Under the pieces are notes generated by a model. It saw only the letters and a program-made list of their open reading frames with translations, did not search any database and had not been told where the DNA came from. A program made the position numbers and the translations under genes. From Arcanobacterium sp. S3PF19 (GTDB taxonomy: Bacteria > Actinomycetota > Actinomycetes > Actinomycetales > Actinomycetaceae): 64,000 nucleotides of DNA. Every line of letters starts with the position of its first letter. The stretch's first letter is position 1. Shown one piece after another: positions 28,751 through 39,105 of this stretch. The stretch is taken from positions 1-64,000 of the forward strand of contig NZ_JRMX01000007.1 in assembly GCF_000758825.1 (NCBI RefSeq), given 5' to 3'.

Positions 28751-30961
28751 ATGAACGGTGTGAAAGATTTTGGGATATCCGACTGCGCTCCTGCCGGGCA
28801 GCCCCGCGGCAACCCGATGCGCCCCGGAGCACATCTGACAGACGGCGGCTGTGATTTCTCTGTTTTCGCCGGGCACGCCCAATCGGTGGAAGTCTGCCTG
28901 TTCGAAGAAGACGGAAAAACGCTGCATGAGCGGCGGTTTCGGCTGCACCGCTCGCTGCACGGCTACTGGCGCGGATTTGTGGACGGTATTTGCGCCGGAC
29001 AGCTTTACGGATATCGGGTATACGGTGTCTGGGATCCGAAACTGGCGATGTTCCACAACCCGGCGAAAGTTCTGCTGGATCCCTACGCACGTCTGATCGG
29101 CCGCGCACCGGTCCACTGCGATGCGATTTACAGTGCGCAGCGCGGCGACGGGGACGCGGATCGCCCGGCTTGCATTCCTCTTGCGCAGATGAAACAGGAT
29201 CACACCGATTCGGCTCCGTTTGCCGCACTGGGGATGGTTGCGCAGCCGGACACTCCCGGAAGCGCTCCGCTGTATACACCGTGGAACAAAACCGTGTTCT
29301 ATGAAACCCACGTGGTCGGGCAGACCCGCGAATTCACCGCGATCCCCCCGCAGCTGCGGGGAACCTACGCCGGTTTGGCACATCCCGAAACGATCCGCCA
29401 TTTGCGGGATCTGGGAATAACAGCCCTGGAACTGCTGCCGATTCAGGCAAAATGGAGCGAGCCTTTTCTCGTCCAAAAAGGATTGGAAAACTACTGGGGA
29501 TACAATACTCTTTCCTATTTCGCGCCCGAGCCTTCCTATGCCACCGAGGCAAGCCGCAGGGCAGGCCCGCAGGCCGTGCTGAAAGAAGTGAAGGAGATGG
29601 TGGCCGGGCTGCACGAAGCGGGAATCGAAGTGATTATGGACGTGGTCTACAATCACAGCTGCGAAGGCGGTATCTTCGGTCCCTCCCTGTGCTGGCGCGG
29701 TTTGGACAGCTCCGAATACTATCTGTACGACCCGGCCCGGCCCGGACAGCTGAAAAACACCACCGGATGCGGGAATTCTTTCGATTTCCGCCGGCTGCCG
29801 GTGCTGCGGATGACTCTCGACTCCCTCAGATACTGGGTGGAAAACGTGGGCGTTGACGGATTCAGATTTGATCTTGCCGCCACTTTGGGCCGCGAAGGGG
29901 ACCGCTTCAATCCGCATCATGCCCTGTTCGGGGCCTTTGCCACCGACCCGGTTCTGAGCCGCGTAAAACTGATCGCCGAGCCCTGGGATGTGGGGCCGAA
30001 CGGATGGCAGACGGGAAATTTCCCGGTTCCGATGGCAGACTGGAACGACCGTTTCCGCGACGCAATGCGCGCATTCTGGCTTTCCGAGCCGGCGCAGATC
30101 GCTGCCGGGGGGAGCGGATCGGATCTGCGCGATTTTGCCACGCGTCTGGCCGGATCGGCGGATCTGTTCGGCCACGGGCGGATCCCGGAGGGCAGGGGAA
30201 TCCATTCCTCGGTTAATTTCGTGACCGTCCACGACGGTTTTTCCCTCTGCGACCTGACTGCCTACAACGGGAAACACAACAGTGCGAACCTGGAGGACAA
30301 CCGGGACGGCTCCGATTTCAACAACTCCTGGAATCACGGCACCGAGGGCGAAGCGTCGGAGGAAATTCAGGCAAAACGGCGAAAATCGGTGCGCAATCTG
30401 CTGGCCACACTGCTTATTTCGGCGGGCACTCCCCTTCTGCGCGGCGGGGACGAAATACTGAAAACACAGCACGGCAACAACAACGCATACTGCCAAAACT
30501 CCCCAATTTCCTGGCTGAACTGGGAAAATGAAGACGGACACAGCCGCAGTATGTGCGAGACGGCCGCATATCTGCTAAAACTGCGGCGGGAAAACAGCGT
30601 GTTCCGCCCGAATTGTTTTTACCGCGGGGAATCCCGCGACGGCGGCCCGGCCGATCTGGGATGGTTTGACGCCGACGGGCAGCCGATGGCGGAATACAAA
30701 TGGTTTAACAGCTCGGTACGTACTTTGCAGATGCTGCGCGCGGGCGGGGACGAAAGCCCGGACGCGCTGGTCGTTTTCAACGGGCATCTGCACGATACTC
30801 CGATAAAGCTTCCCGCCGGGGACCGCCCCTACCGTCTGGTCTGGTGCAGCGACTGGGAAAGACCGCGGCAGAACCTCCCCTCCTACAGGGCGGGGGCAAG
30901 CACATCGGTCAGTGCCCTGAGTATGCGCATTTACCTCACCCACGATCCGGAAAAACCATAA
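28751..30961 (+). CDS. glgX: Glycogen debranching enzyme
   Basis: 736-residue GH13 isoamylase-type enzyme that hydrolyses alpha-1,6 branches of phosphorylase-limit glycogen. An N-terminal CBM48-like domain (about 15-110) precedes the (beta/alpha)8 barrel. Barrel motifs: VIMDVVYNHS, VDGFRFDLAA (nucleophile Asp, about 374), LIAEPWDVG (acid Glu, about 408) and FVTVHDGFSL. SRNLLATLLISAGTPLLRGGDE-type sequence and the NNAYCQNSPISWLNW segment are typical of GlgX. The start is taken at ATG 28751; the open frame continues far upstream but is antisense to uvrD2. It is divergent from uvrD2 and 67 bases ahead of trpS. Confidence 0.94.
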   Translation: MNGVKDFGISDCAPAGQPRGNPMRPGAHLTDGGCDFSVFAGHAQSVEVCLFEEDGKTLHERRFRLHRSLHGYWRGFVDGICAGQLYGYRVYGVWDPKLAMFHNPAKVLLDPYARLIGRAPVHCDAIYSAQRGDGDADRPACIPLAQMKQDHTDSAPFAALGMVAQPDTPGSAPLYTPWNKTVFYETHVVGQTREFTAIPPQLRGTYAGLAHPETIRHLRDLGITALELLPIQAKWSEPFLVQKGLENYWGYNTLSYFAPEPSYATEASRRAGPQAVLKEVKEMVAGLHEAGIEVIMDVVYNHSCEGGIFGPSLCWRGLDSSEYYLYDPARPGQLKNTTGCGNSFDFRRLPVLRMTLDSLRYWVENVGVDGFRFDLAATLGREGDRFNPHHALFGAFATDPVLSRVKLIAEPWDVGPNGWQTGNFPVPMADWNDRFRDAMRAFWLSEPAQIAAGGSGSDLRDFATRLAGSADLFGHGRIPEGRGIHSSVNFVTVHDGFSLCDLTAYNGKHNSANLEDNRDGSDFNNSWNHGTEGEASEEIQAKRRKSVRNLLATLLISAGTPLLRGGDEILKTQHGNNNAYCQNSPISWLNWENEDGHSRSMCETAAYLLKLRRENSVFRPNCFYRGESRDGGPADLGWFDADGQPMAEYKWFNSSVRTLQMLRAGGDESPDALVVFNGHLHDTPIKLPAGDRPYRLVWCSDWERPRQNLPSYRAGASTSVSALSMRIYLTHDPEKP

Positions 30962-31028
30962 TTTTACCTGCTTGGCACACAGGATCACAGAAAGAAATTT
31001 GCAGGCAGGCTCACAGGAAAGAAAAACG

Positions 31029-32141
31029 ATGATACAACACTCCTTTGACGTAAACACCAATCCGAACAATGCGGTTTCCGATGCTTCTTTGCGCCACGCA
31101 CGGGAAGTAAGCAAAAAGATCAGGGCGGCCATTGCCGCCGACCCGGGCGATTTCAGAATGCTCACCGGAGACCGCCCCACTGGAAATCTGCATATCGGGC
31201 ACTATTTCGGTTCTCTGCGCAACCGTGTGGAACTGCAGCGGGCGGGAGTGGATTCGTGGGTTCTGATCGCCGATTATCAGGTGATCACCGACCGCGATTC
31301 GGCAGGACCGATCCGCGAACGCACCTATTCCCTGCTTACAGATTATCTTTCCGTGGGACTTGATCCGCAGAAAACGACTTTTTTTGCCCATTCCCAGCTG
31401 CCCGAACTCAATGAGCTGATGCTTCCGTTCCTTTCTCTGGTCACCGATGCCGAGCTGCGCCGCAACCCGACGGTGAAGGCGGAGTTGGACGCCACGCACG
31501 GACGCCCGATGTCCGCCCTGCTTCTGACGTATCCGGTTCATCAGGCGGCCGATATTTTATTCTGCAAGGCAAACATCGTGCCGGTCGGAAAAGACCAGCT
31601 GCCGCATCTGGAACAGGCGCGGGTGATTGCCGACCGCTTTGAGTCCCGTTACGGGCACGGCAGCCTGCCGGCTCCCATTTTCCGCCGCCCGCAGGCGCTT
31701 TTGTCGGAAGCGGAAACCGTGCTCGGTCTGGACGGAAACAAGATGAGCAAATCCCGCGGAAACACAATCGAGCTGCGGATGGACGCGGACGAGACCGCAA
31801 AACTGATCCGCCGGGCCGTTACCGACTCGCAGCGGTTTATCACCTACGATCCGCAAAACCGCCCCGAAGTGGCAAATCTGCTGCTGCTGACGGCTCTCGC
31901 CACGGGCGGGAAACCGGAAGAAATTGCCGAAGAGATCGGCAACGGAGGAGCCGGTATGCTCAAATCCATGCTCACCGAGGCACTGAACGAACATCTTGCC
32001 CCGATCCGCGAGCGCCGCAGGCAGCTGCAGGATAACCGGGATTATCTGGATACCGTGCTGAAAGCGGGAATCGCAAAGGCACGGGAGCAGGCCCAAGAGA
32101 CGCTGCGTGAGGTTCACCGGGCTTTGGATATCGTCTTTTAG
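31029..32141 (+). CDS. trpS: Tryptophanyl-tRNA synthetase
   Basis: Class I synthetase that charges tRNA-Trp, 370 residues. The signature LTGDRPTGNLHIGHYFG contains HIGH, and KMSKSRGN is the second class I motif (about 238-245). The central ALLLTYPVHQAADILFCKANIVPVGKDQLPHLEQAR block is diagnostic of TrpS. The ATG is preceded by CAGGAAAG. It sits between glgX and glgP with no evident functional link. A hairpin 15 bases after the stop may end the transcript. No Trp-rich leader peptide was seen upstream. Confidence 0.95.
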   Translation: MIQHSFDVNTNPNNAVSDASLRHAREVSKKIRAAIAADPGDFRMLTGDRPTGNLHIGHYFGSLRNRVELQRAGVDSWVLIADYQVITDRDSAGPIRERTYSLLTDYLSVGLDPQKTTFFAHSQLPELNELMLPFLSLVTDAELRRNPTVKAELDATHGRPMSALLLTYPVHQAADILFCKANIVPVGKDQLPHLEQARVIADRFESRYGHGSLPAPIFRRPQALLSEAETVLGLDGNKMSKSRGNTIELRMDADETAKLIRRAVTDSQRFITYDPQNRPEVANLLLLTALATGGKPEEIAEEIGNGGAGMLKSMLTEALNEHLAPIRERRRQLQDNRDYLDTVLKAGIAKAREQAQETLREVHRALDIVF

Positions 32142-32155
32142 CCGGATTTCCCCGT

Positions 32156-32179
32156 GTCGGTTTTCGGTGAAAAACCGAC
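32156..32179 (+). terminator. Hairpin after trpS
   Basis: A 9-bp perfect inverted repeat (gtcggtttt / aaaaccgac, 6-base loop) lies 15 bases after the trpS stop. There is no T-run behind it, so terminator function is moderate. Confidence 0.5.
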
Positions 32180-32201
32180 GTATTCAGGGCAGATAGTCAC
32201 G

Positions 32202-32229
32202 TTCGGAAAAATCGGTTATCCTTTATAGT
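32202..32229 (+). promoter_or_regulatory. Possible glgP promoter
   Basis: TATAGT (-10; 32224-32229) is a good hexamer, 16 bases after a weak TTCGGA (-35). It would give a leader of about 40 bases ending in the AGGAT ribosome site. A second TANNNT (TAGAAT) lies a few bases later. Confidence 0.45.
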
Positions 32230-32275
32230 GTTAGAATCGCGGGTTATTTTACCCTCTACACATTTAGGATGATTT

Positions 32276-34648
32276 ATGACACATGCAGAACTGACATCAG
32301 CCATTGGTGAACAAGTCCGCACTGTTTCGGGGCGTACCCCGCAATCCGCAACCCACGCCGAATTTTGGGCTGCATCCTCTAATGCAGTCATGTCCAAAAT
32401 AGCCGACAACTGGGAAAAAACGGAGAAGAAATACAACGCTTCGCGTATGCAGCACTATTTCTCCGCCGAATTCCTGATGGGACGGGCACTGCTCAACAAC
32501 CTAAATAATCTTGGGCTGGTCGGACAGGCAAGAAAAGCCCTTGCCAAATACGGGCAGAATCTTACCGATGTGCTGGAAGCGGAAAACGACGCCGCTTTGG
32601 GCAACGGCGGGCTGGGCCGTCTGGCCGCCTGCTTCCTGGATTCCTGCGCCACTTTGGATCTGCCGGTGCGCGGCTACGGCATTCTCTACCGTTACGGTCT
32701 GTTTAAGCAGTACTTTGAAAACGGGTATCAGCAGGAGAAACCGGACGCCTGGATGGAAGAGGGCTACCCGTTTGTAATCCGCCGTGAGGAAGAACAGCGT
32801 CTTGTGCGCTACAACGATATGACCGTGCGCGCCATCCCCTACGACATGCCGATCACGGGATACGGCACAGACAACGTGGGCACGCTTCGCCTGTGGAAGT
32901 CCGAACCTATCGAAGAATTTGACTACAACGCTTTTAATTCCCAGCGGTTTACGGACGCAATCGTGGAGCGCGAGCGTGTAAACGACATCTGCCGCGTGCT
33001 CTACCCCAACGATTCCTCCTACGAAGGAAAGGTGCTGCGCGTGCGTCAGCAGTATTTCTTCTGCTCGGCTTCACTGCAGGCAATCGTGGAAAACGAAGTG
33101 AAGCAGCGCGGCGGAATCGAAAAGTTCGATAAATTCAACTGCATTCAGCTCAACGACACCCATCCGGTACTGGCAATTCCGGAACTGATGCGGATTCTGC
33201 TCGACGAATACGGCCTGACGTGGGAAAAGGCGTGGCAGATTGTATCGCACACGTTTGCCTACACGAATCACACCGTGCTTGCCGAAGCCCTGGAAACATG
33301 GGAAATCACAATTTTCGACCGTCTCTTCCCCCGCGTAATGGAAATTATCCGCGAAATTGACCGCCGTTTCCGCGCCGAACTCACCGAGGCCGGATACCAC
33401 CCGGGGAAGATAGACTATATGGCCCCGATCGAGGGAAACCGCGTAAAAATGGCATGGATTGCCTGCTACGCCTCATATTCGATCAACGGTGTCGCCGCGC
33501 TGCACACGGAGATCATCAAAAAAGACACCCTGCACGACTGGTACGATATCTGGCCGGAACGCTTTAACAACAAAACCAACGGCGTCACGCCCCGCCGCTG
33601 GCTCAACCAGTGCAATCCCCGTCTTTCCGCCCTTTTCACCGAACTTCTGGGATCGGATGCCTGGGTGCGGGACCTGCAGAAACTGAAGAAACTGAAAAAG
33701 TACGGAAAAAACGCTGCCGTGCTGGAGCGCCTAAACGCGATCAAACACGCAAACAAGGCTGATTTTGCAAAGTGGATCGAAAACCGTCAGGGGATCACGG
33801 TCGATCCGGAGGCAATTTTTGACGTGCAGATCAAGCGGCTTCACGAATACAAGCGCCAGCTGATGAATGCGCTGTATATTCTGGATCTGTATTTCCGGAT
33901 CAAGGATAATCCGGAGCGCGTTTTCCCCAAACGGGTATTTATTTTCGGCGCAAAAGCGGCTCCCGGGTATGTGCGCGCAAAAGCGATCATCAAACTGATC
34001 AACGAGATCGCGCGCCTGGTGAACAACGATCCGGATGCGGCGAAAACGATTAAGGTTGTGTTTGTGGAGAACTATAACGTTTCCCCCGCAGAGCACATTA
34101 TTCCGGCTGCCGATGTTTCCGAACAGATTTCCATGGCAGGAAAGGAAGCCTCGGGAACTTCCAATATGAAGTTCATGATGAACGGAGCCCTTACCCTGGG
34201 AACCATGGACGGTGCCAATGTGGAAATTCTCGACGCGGTAGGCGAAGATAATGCCTATATTTTCGGCGCGCTGGAAACAGAGCTGCCCGAACTGCGCAAA
34301 TCCTATGATCCGCGGCGCACGGTTGCACAGACTCCGGGTCTCGGGCGCGTGCTGGACGCCCTGACGGACGGCACGCTCAGCGACGACGGCACGGGAATGT
34401 TCCATGACCTTGTGAACTCGCTTCTGGATTCCGGCGGCTGGGATCCTGCCGACGTCTACTATGTGCTGGGTGATTTTGCCGCTTACCGCGAAACGCGCGA
34501 CAGGATGGCGGAGGATTATTTTGCCGACCGCGCGCAGTGGGCCCGGATGTGCTGGAAGAACATCACCGAGTCCGGACGCTTCTCTTCCGACCGCACGATC
34601 GGAGATTATGCGCGCGAGGTGTGGAAGATCAAAGCACAGTCTGTCTGA
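32276..34648 (+). CDS. glgP: Glycogen/maltodextrin phosphorylase
   Basis: Releases glucose-1-phosphate from alpha-1,4-glucans, 790 residues with PLP as cofactor. The PLP-Lys region EASGTSNMKFMMNGALTLGTMDGANVEI is exact (about 624-650). AALGNGGLGRLAACFLDSCATL and GYGIRYRYG-type sequence (here GYGILYRYGLFKQ) are the N-terminal phosphorylase landmarks. There is no long N-terminal regulatory extension, in keeping with an unregulated bacterial enzyme. AGGAT lies six bases before the ATG. It is followed by a strong hairpin and then glgE. Confidence 0.97.
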   Translation: MTHAELTSAIGEQVRTVSGRTPQSATHAEFWAASSNAVMSKIADNWEKTEKKYNASRMQHYFSAEFLMGRALLNNLNNLGLVGQARKALAKYGQNLTDVLEAENDAALGNGGLGRLAACFLDSCATLDLPVRGYGILYRYGLFKQYFENGYQQEKPDAWMEEGYPFVIRREEEQRLVRYNDMTVRAIPYDMPITGYGTDNVGTLRLWKSEPIEEFDYNAFNSQRFTDAIVERERVNDICRVLYPNDSSYEGKVLRVRQQYFFCSASLQAIVENEVKQRGGIEKFDKFNCIQLNDTHPVLAIPELMRILLDEYGLTWEKAWQIVSHTFAYTNHTVLAEALETWEITIFDRLFPRVMEIIREIDRRFRAELTEAGYHPGKIDYMAPIEGNRVKMAWIACYASYSINGVAALHTEIIKKDTLHDWYDIWPERFNNKTNGVTPRRWLNQCNPRLSALFTELLGSDAWVRDLQKLKKLKKYGKNAAVLERLNAIKHANKADFAKWIENRQGITVDPEAIFDVQIKRLHEYKRQLMNALYILDLYFRIKDNPERVFPKRVFIFGAKAAPGYVRAKAIIKLINEIARLVNNDPDAAKTIKVVFVENYNVSPAEHIIPAADVSEQISMAGKEASGTSNMKFMMNGALTLGTMDGANVEILDAVGEDNAYIFGALETELPELRKSYDPRRTVAQTPGLGRVLDALTDGTLSDDGTGMFHDLVNSLLDSGGWDPADVYYVLGDFAAYRETRDRMAEDYFADRAQWARMCWKNITESGRFSSDRTIGDYAREVWKIKAQSV

Positions 34649-34667
34649 AAACAGATTCTGACGGAAA

Positions 34668-34717
34668 ATATGCGTGCGGGCGGCGGTTCATCTGCGAACT
34701 GCCGCCCGCACGCATAT
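34668..34717 (+). terminator. Long perfect hairpin between glgP and glgE
   Basis: A 17-bp uninterrupted stem (atatgcgtgcgggcggc with its complement, 34668-34684 and 34701-34717), extended inside by a gttc/gaac pairing, begins 20 bases after the glgP stop. It lacks a T-run. It could terminate glgP or protect and attenuate the transcript entering glgE. Confidence 0.65.
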
Positions 34718-34798
34718 CGAGCCGGCAAAACCCGTTTCAAATTCCGCGCAGGTCGGCTATGCTTAAAAACAGAAAATCCGCATAAAGGAGCACAGAAC

Positions 34799-36841
34799 AT
34801 GGCGAAAGAATCGTTTCCCGCCGCAGATGCGGCGCCTTTTAGGCCTATCGGACGGATTCCCATTGTGGATGTTTCTCCCTGCATTGAAAACGGTTCCTGG
34901 CCCGCCAAGGGAACCGTGGGAGAGTCCTTTCCCGTGCAGGCAACCGTGTTCCGCGAGGGGCACGATCTGCTTACCGCAGAATGCGTGCTGGTCAATCCGC
35001 AGGGAAAAGAAGTGCAGTGCGCGGAGATGCGCGATGTATCCCCCGGCCTGGACCGTTACGAAGGATGGCTTACCCCCACCGCGCCCGGTTCCTGGGAATT
35101 TTTCGTCCGCGCCCGCTTCGATCCGTACGGCACATGGAAACGCAACGCACAGATAAAACTGGAAACGGGCACCGATCTGCCTCTGATCTTTCTCGAAGCG
35201 GAACAGATTCTCAAACGCGCCCTGAAGTCAATGCCCCGCGGAAGCGAAGAACGCCGGATCGTACGTGAGGCGGCCGCGCAGGTCGGCAAAAAGCGCTCCT
35301 CCGCCGAAACCCGGTTTGCGGCAGCCACTTCCGGGCAGGTAGCTGCCGCCCTGGCCCGGTATCCGCTGCCCGAGGGCGTGTCGGTTTCCCCGCGCTTCCG
35401 GCTGAATGTGGACCGGATCCGTGCACTGGTCGGCTCATGGTACGAAATTTTCCCCCGGACAGTGGGCGCAAAGTATAACCCGCAGACGAAACAGTGGACT
35501 TCCGGAACGCTGCGCACCGCGGCCGAAGATCTGCCGCGAATCCGCGCAATGGGATTTGACGTCATTTATCTGACTCCGATTCACCCAATCGGAACCACCT
35601 ACCGCAAAGGACGCAACAACTGCCTGAAAGCCGGGGCGGACGATCCCGGTTCACCCTACGCGGTCGGCTCCGAAGACGGCGGGCACGACGCCATTCATCC
35701 CGCACTGGGCACATTCGGGGATTTTGATTTCTTTGTCTCCCGCGCACGGGAAGAAGGCATGGAAGTGGCCCTGGATTTGGCGTTGCAGTGTTCGCCGGAC
35801 CATCCGTGGGTGAAATCGCATCCCGAGTGGTTCACGCAGCGCGCCGACGGCACGATTGCCTACGCGGAGAATCCGCCGAAAAAATATCAGGATATTTATC
35901 CGCTGAATTTTGACCGCGATCCCGAGGGACTCTACCGGGAAATCAAAAAAATTCTGGAACTGTGGATAAAGCACGGCGTGACGATTTTCCGTGTGGACAA
36001 TCCCCATACAAAGCCGCTGAATTTCTGGCAGCGGCTGCTGGGCGATTTTCGCAAAACGCACCCGGATGTTATCTTCCTTGCCGAAGCCTTCACCCGGCCC
36101 CCGATGATGCAGACTTTGGGAAAGATCGGATTTCACCAGTCATATACGTATTTTGCGTGGCGGAACGAAAAACACGAACTGGAATCCTATCTGTGGGAAG
36201 TTTCCCATCAGACTTCCCCGCAGATGCGCCCGGCCTTCTGGCCCACGACCCACGACATTCTCACTCCCTATATGCAGCGGGGAGGGATTCCCGCATACGC
36301 CATCCGGGCGGTTCTTGCCGCCACGGGTTCGCCCACATGGGGAATATATTCCGGATACGAACTGATTGAAAATATCGCCCGGCCGGGAGCCGAAGAACCG
36401 ATCGACAACGAAAAATACGAATTTAAGCTGCGCAATTTCCTTGTGGCAAAGTACAACGGAATGGAAACTCTCCTTACCATGCTCAACGATATCCGCTCCC
36501 GGCACACGGCGTTGCGGCGGCTGCGGAATGTGACCGTTCATCCCACGTCGGACGATAAAATTTTATGTTTTTCCAAAACATGCCGTCCGGAGGAAAACGG
36601 CGGTAAGGCCGACCGGGTGATTGTTGCCGTCAATCTCGACCCCTATGCTTCGCGCGAGGCCGTAATCGAACTGAACATACAGGCTCTCGGCCTGTGCCCG
36701 CGCCCGGATCCGGCACCGGTTATGGAAGTGTACGACGAAATGTCGGGCAATACCTACCTGTGGAACGCGCGTCCGTATGTCCGTCTCGACCCGCACGGAC
36801 AGGTGGCGCATATCATGAGCGTACGACCTCTGCAAAGATAA
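34799..36841 (+). CDS. glgE: Alpha-1,4-glucan:maltose-1-phosphate maltosyltransferase
   Basis: GH13_3 enzyme, 680 residues, which transfers maltose from maltose-1-phosphate to the ends of alpha-glucan. Family features: a long N-terminal all-beta region (PIVDVSPCIENGSWPAKGTVGE), the segment GSWYEIFPRT, the barrel motif ALDLALQCSPDHPWV, nucleophile Asp in FRVDNPHTKPLNFW (about 398), acid Glu in FLAEAFTRPPMM (about 430) and the acceptor-site segment YTYFAWRNEKHEL. ATG 34799 is set by AAAGGAG eight bases upstream. Its donor is normally made by TreS and Pep2 or GlgM; none is in this window. Confidence 0.95.
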   Translation: MAKESFPAADAAPFRPIGRIPIVDVSPCIENGSWPAKGTVGESFPVQATVFREGHDLLTAECVLVNPQGKEVQCAEMRDVSPGLDRYEGWLTPTAPGSWEFFVRARFDPYGTWKRNAQIKLETGTDLPLIFLEAEQILKRALKSMPRGSEERRIVREAAAQVGKKRSSAETRFAAATSGQVAAALARYPLPEGVSVSPRFRLNVDRIRALVGSWYEIFPRTVGAKYNPQTKQWTSGTLRTAAEDLPRIRAMGFDVIYLTPIHPIGTTYRKGRNNCLKAGADDPGSPYAVGSEDGGHDAIHPALGTFGDFDFFVSRAREEGMEVALDLALQCSPDHPWVKSHPEWFTQRADGTIAYAENPPKKYQDIYPLNFDRDPEGLYREIKKILELWIKHGVTIFRVDNPHTKPLNFWQRLLGDFRKTHPDVIFLAEAFTRPPMMQTLGKIGFHQSYTYFAWRNEKHELESYLWEVSHQTSPQMRPAFWPTTHDILTPYMQRGGIPAYAIRAVLAATGSPTWGIYSGYELIENIARPGAEEPIDNEKYEFKLRNFLVAKYNGMETLLTMLNDIRSRHTALRRLRNVTVHPTSDDKILCFSKTCRPEENGGKADRVIVAVNLDPYASREAVIELNIQALGLCPRPDPAPVMEVYDEMSGNTYLWNARPYVRLDPHGQVAHIMSVRPLQR

Positions 36842-36925
36842 CCGTAGGTAAGGCTGCGGCAATTTAAATTTACTAAAATCCGGAAAAAATGTGCGTTACG
36901 CCTCAAAACGTGACAAACTATAACT

Positions 36926-39103
36926 ATGGAACACAACACAGCCCCGGTCGCAATTGAAATTCTTGATGCCGTTTCCAACGGAGCCTACCATTCGCCGCAC
37001 GATATACTCGGTGCGCACACGGACGGCGACACCGTGGTAATCCGGGTGATCAGAAGGTTTGCCGATGCCGTTTCCGTCATTACCAAAGACGGAGAATACC
37101 CCGCCACGCATGAATTCAACGGAATTTGGGTGTGCACCCTGCCCACGGGAAAGATATGCGACTACCGGATCCGTGCCCGTTATACCGGTTCCGAGCACAT
37201 TTCCGACGACGGCTACCGTTTCCTTCCCACAGTGGGGGAAATGGACGAGTATCTCTTCGGAGAGGGACGGCATGAACAGCTGTGGAAAGTGCTCGGCGCC
37301 CACGTGCGCACATTCGAATCCGATTTCGGCCCGGTAACGGGCACGTCATTTTGCGTATGGGCACCGAATGCGCGGGCCGTGCGCGTAATAGGCGACTTCA
37401 ACGGCTGGAACGGGATATCCTCGGCGATGCGCACCATGGGCACATCGGGAATCTGGGAACTGTTTGTTCCCGAAGCGGAAGCGGGCGACAGATACAAGTT
37501 TGAAATCCTGTATCAGGACGGCAGCTGGCACCAAAAAGCCGATCCTCTCGCCCGGCGGACAGAAGTTCCCCCGTCCACGGCCTCCATCATTACCGATTCC
37601 GATTTCACCTGGGACGATTCGGCGTGGATGAAACAGCGGGCGCAGAAGGACCCTCACGCGGGCCCGGTTTCCGTCTACGAAGTTCATCTCGGTTCCTGGA
37701 GAAAAGGGCTCGGGTACCGCGATTTGGCCCGGCAGCTGATCGGGCACGTAAAGTATCTCGGTTTCACCCACGTGGAATTTCTTCCGCTCGCCGAGCATCC
37801 TTTCGGGCCGTCATGGGGATATCAGGTCACTTCCTACTATGCGCCGACCGCGCGTTACGGCACCCCGGACGATCTGCGTTATCTGATAAACGAACTGCAT
37901 AAAGCGGGAATCGGCGTTATCATGGACTGGGTTCCGGCGCATTTCCCGAAAGACGAATGGGCACTGGCGCGCTTTGACGGTACCGCGCTGTACGAAGACC
38001 CGAATCCGCTTCGCGGAGAGCATCCGGACTGGGGTACGTACGTATTCAACTTCGGCCGGAACGAAGTGCGCAATTTCCTTGTGGCAAATGCCCTCTACTG
38101 GCTCGAGGAGTTCCATATCGACGGAATCCGCGTAGATGCGGTAGCTTCCATGCTGTATCTGGATTATTCGCGCGAACCGGGCAAATGGCAGCCGAATATC
38201 TACGGCGGGCGCGAGAATCTGGAAGCGATTTCCTTTATTCAGGAATCCAACGCCACGGCATACCGCAGCCATCCGGGAATTATGATGATTGCCGAGGAGT
38301 CCACTTCGTGGGGCGGAGTTACGGGACTCACCGAGCATGGCGGTCTGGGCTACGGACTGAAATGGAATATGGGCTGGATGAACGATACCCTGCGGTATCT
38401 CGCCGAAAAGCCGATCAACCGCCGGTGGCACCACGGAGAGCTTACATTCTCCCTCGTTTACGCTTTTTCCGAGCATTTCCTGCTTCCTCTCTCCCACGAC
38501 GAAGTAGTGCACGGGAAAGGATCCCTGTATGCGAAAATGCCGGGCGATCACTGGCAGAAACTGGCCGGTCTGCGCCTGCTCTATGCCTATCAGTGGTCGC
38601 ATCCCGGAAAGCAGCTGCTGTTTATGGGGCAGGAATTTGCGCAGACGGACGAATGGTCCGAGGCCCGCAGCCTGGACTGGTGGCTGACCGACCGCAAGGA
38701 CCATGACGGTGTGATGAGCTGCGTTAAAGCGCTGAACCGGGTCTACCTGGAACACCCTGCTTTATGGTCCGACGATTTCCGCAGTTCCGGATTTGAATGG
38801 ATCGATGTTTCCGACGGGGACCACAACGTTCTGTCTTATCTGCGTAAGAGCAGAGACGGAAAGGACGTTGTTGCCGTAATCTGCAACTTCTCGGGCATTG
38901 CCCACAACGACTACCGTGTAGGTCTGCCGCGGAAGGGAGCGTGGAACGAAATTTTCAACTCCGACGCGGTGGAATTCGGCGGTTCCGGCGTGGGAAATAT
39001 GGGACGTGTGGAAGCCAAAGAAGTTACCTGGAACGGGCGCCCCTATTCGGTTCCCGTCCAGCTTCCCCCTTACGGAGTCGTTTACCTCTCTCCCGCGGAA
39101 TAA
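36926..39103 (+). CDS. glgB: 1,4-alpha-glucan branching enzyme
   Basis: 725-residue GH13 enzyme that introduces alpha-1,6 branches. Two N-terminal modules (about 15-105 and 110-215) correspond to N1 and the CBM48, with [20 protein letters not shown] diagnostic. Barrel motifs: [33 protein letters not shown] (nucleophile Asp, about 402), [10 protein letters not shown] (acid Glu, about 456) and [15 protein letters not shown]. It ends two bases before the stop of the convergent ybbN-like gene. No Shine-Dalgarno site is evident; TATAAC lies just before the ATG, so transcript start and leader are unclear. Confidence 0.96.
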   Translation: MEHNTAPVAIEILDAVSNGAYHSPHDILGAHTDGDTVVIRVIRRFADAVSVITKDGEYPATHEFNGIWVCTLPTGKICDYRIRARYTGSEHISDDGYRFLPTVGEMDEYLFGEGRHEQLWKVLGAHVRTFESDFGPVTGTSFCVWAPNARAVRVIGDFNGWNGISSAMRTMGTSGIWELFVPEAEAGDRYKFEILYQDGSWHQKADPLARRTEVPPSTASIITDSDFTWDDSAWMKQRAQKDPHAGPVSVYEVHLGSWRKGLGYRDLARQLIGHVKYLGFTHVEFLPLAEHPFGPSWGYQVTSYYAPTARYGTPDDLRYLINELHKAGIGVIMDWVPAHFPKDEWALARFDGTALYEDPNPLRGEHPDWGTYVFNFGRNEVRNFLVANALYWLEEFHIDGIRVDAVASMLYLDYSREPGKWQPNIYGGRENLEAISFIQESNATAYRSHPGIMMIAEESTSWGGVTGLTEHGGLGYGLKWNMGWMNDTLRYLAEKPINRRWHHGELTFSLVYAFSEHFLLPLSHDEVVHGKGSLYAKMPGDHWQKLAGLRLLYAYQWSHPGKQLLFMGQEFAQTDEWSEARSLDWWLTDRKDHDGVMSCVKALNRVYLEHPALWSDDFRSSGFEWIDVSDGDHNVLSYLRKSRDGKDVVAVICNFSGIAHNDYRVGLPRKGAWNEIFNSDAVEFGGSGVGNMGRVEAKEVTWNGRPYSVPVQLPPYGVVYLSPAE

Positions 39104-39105
39104 CG

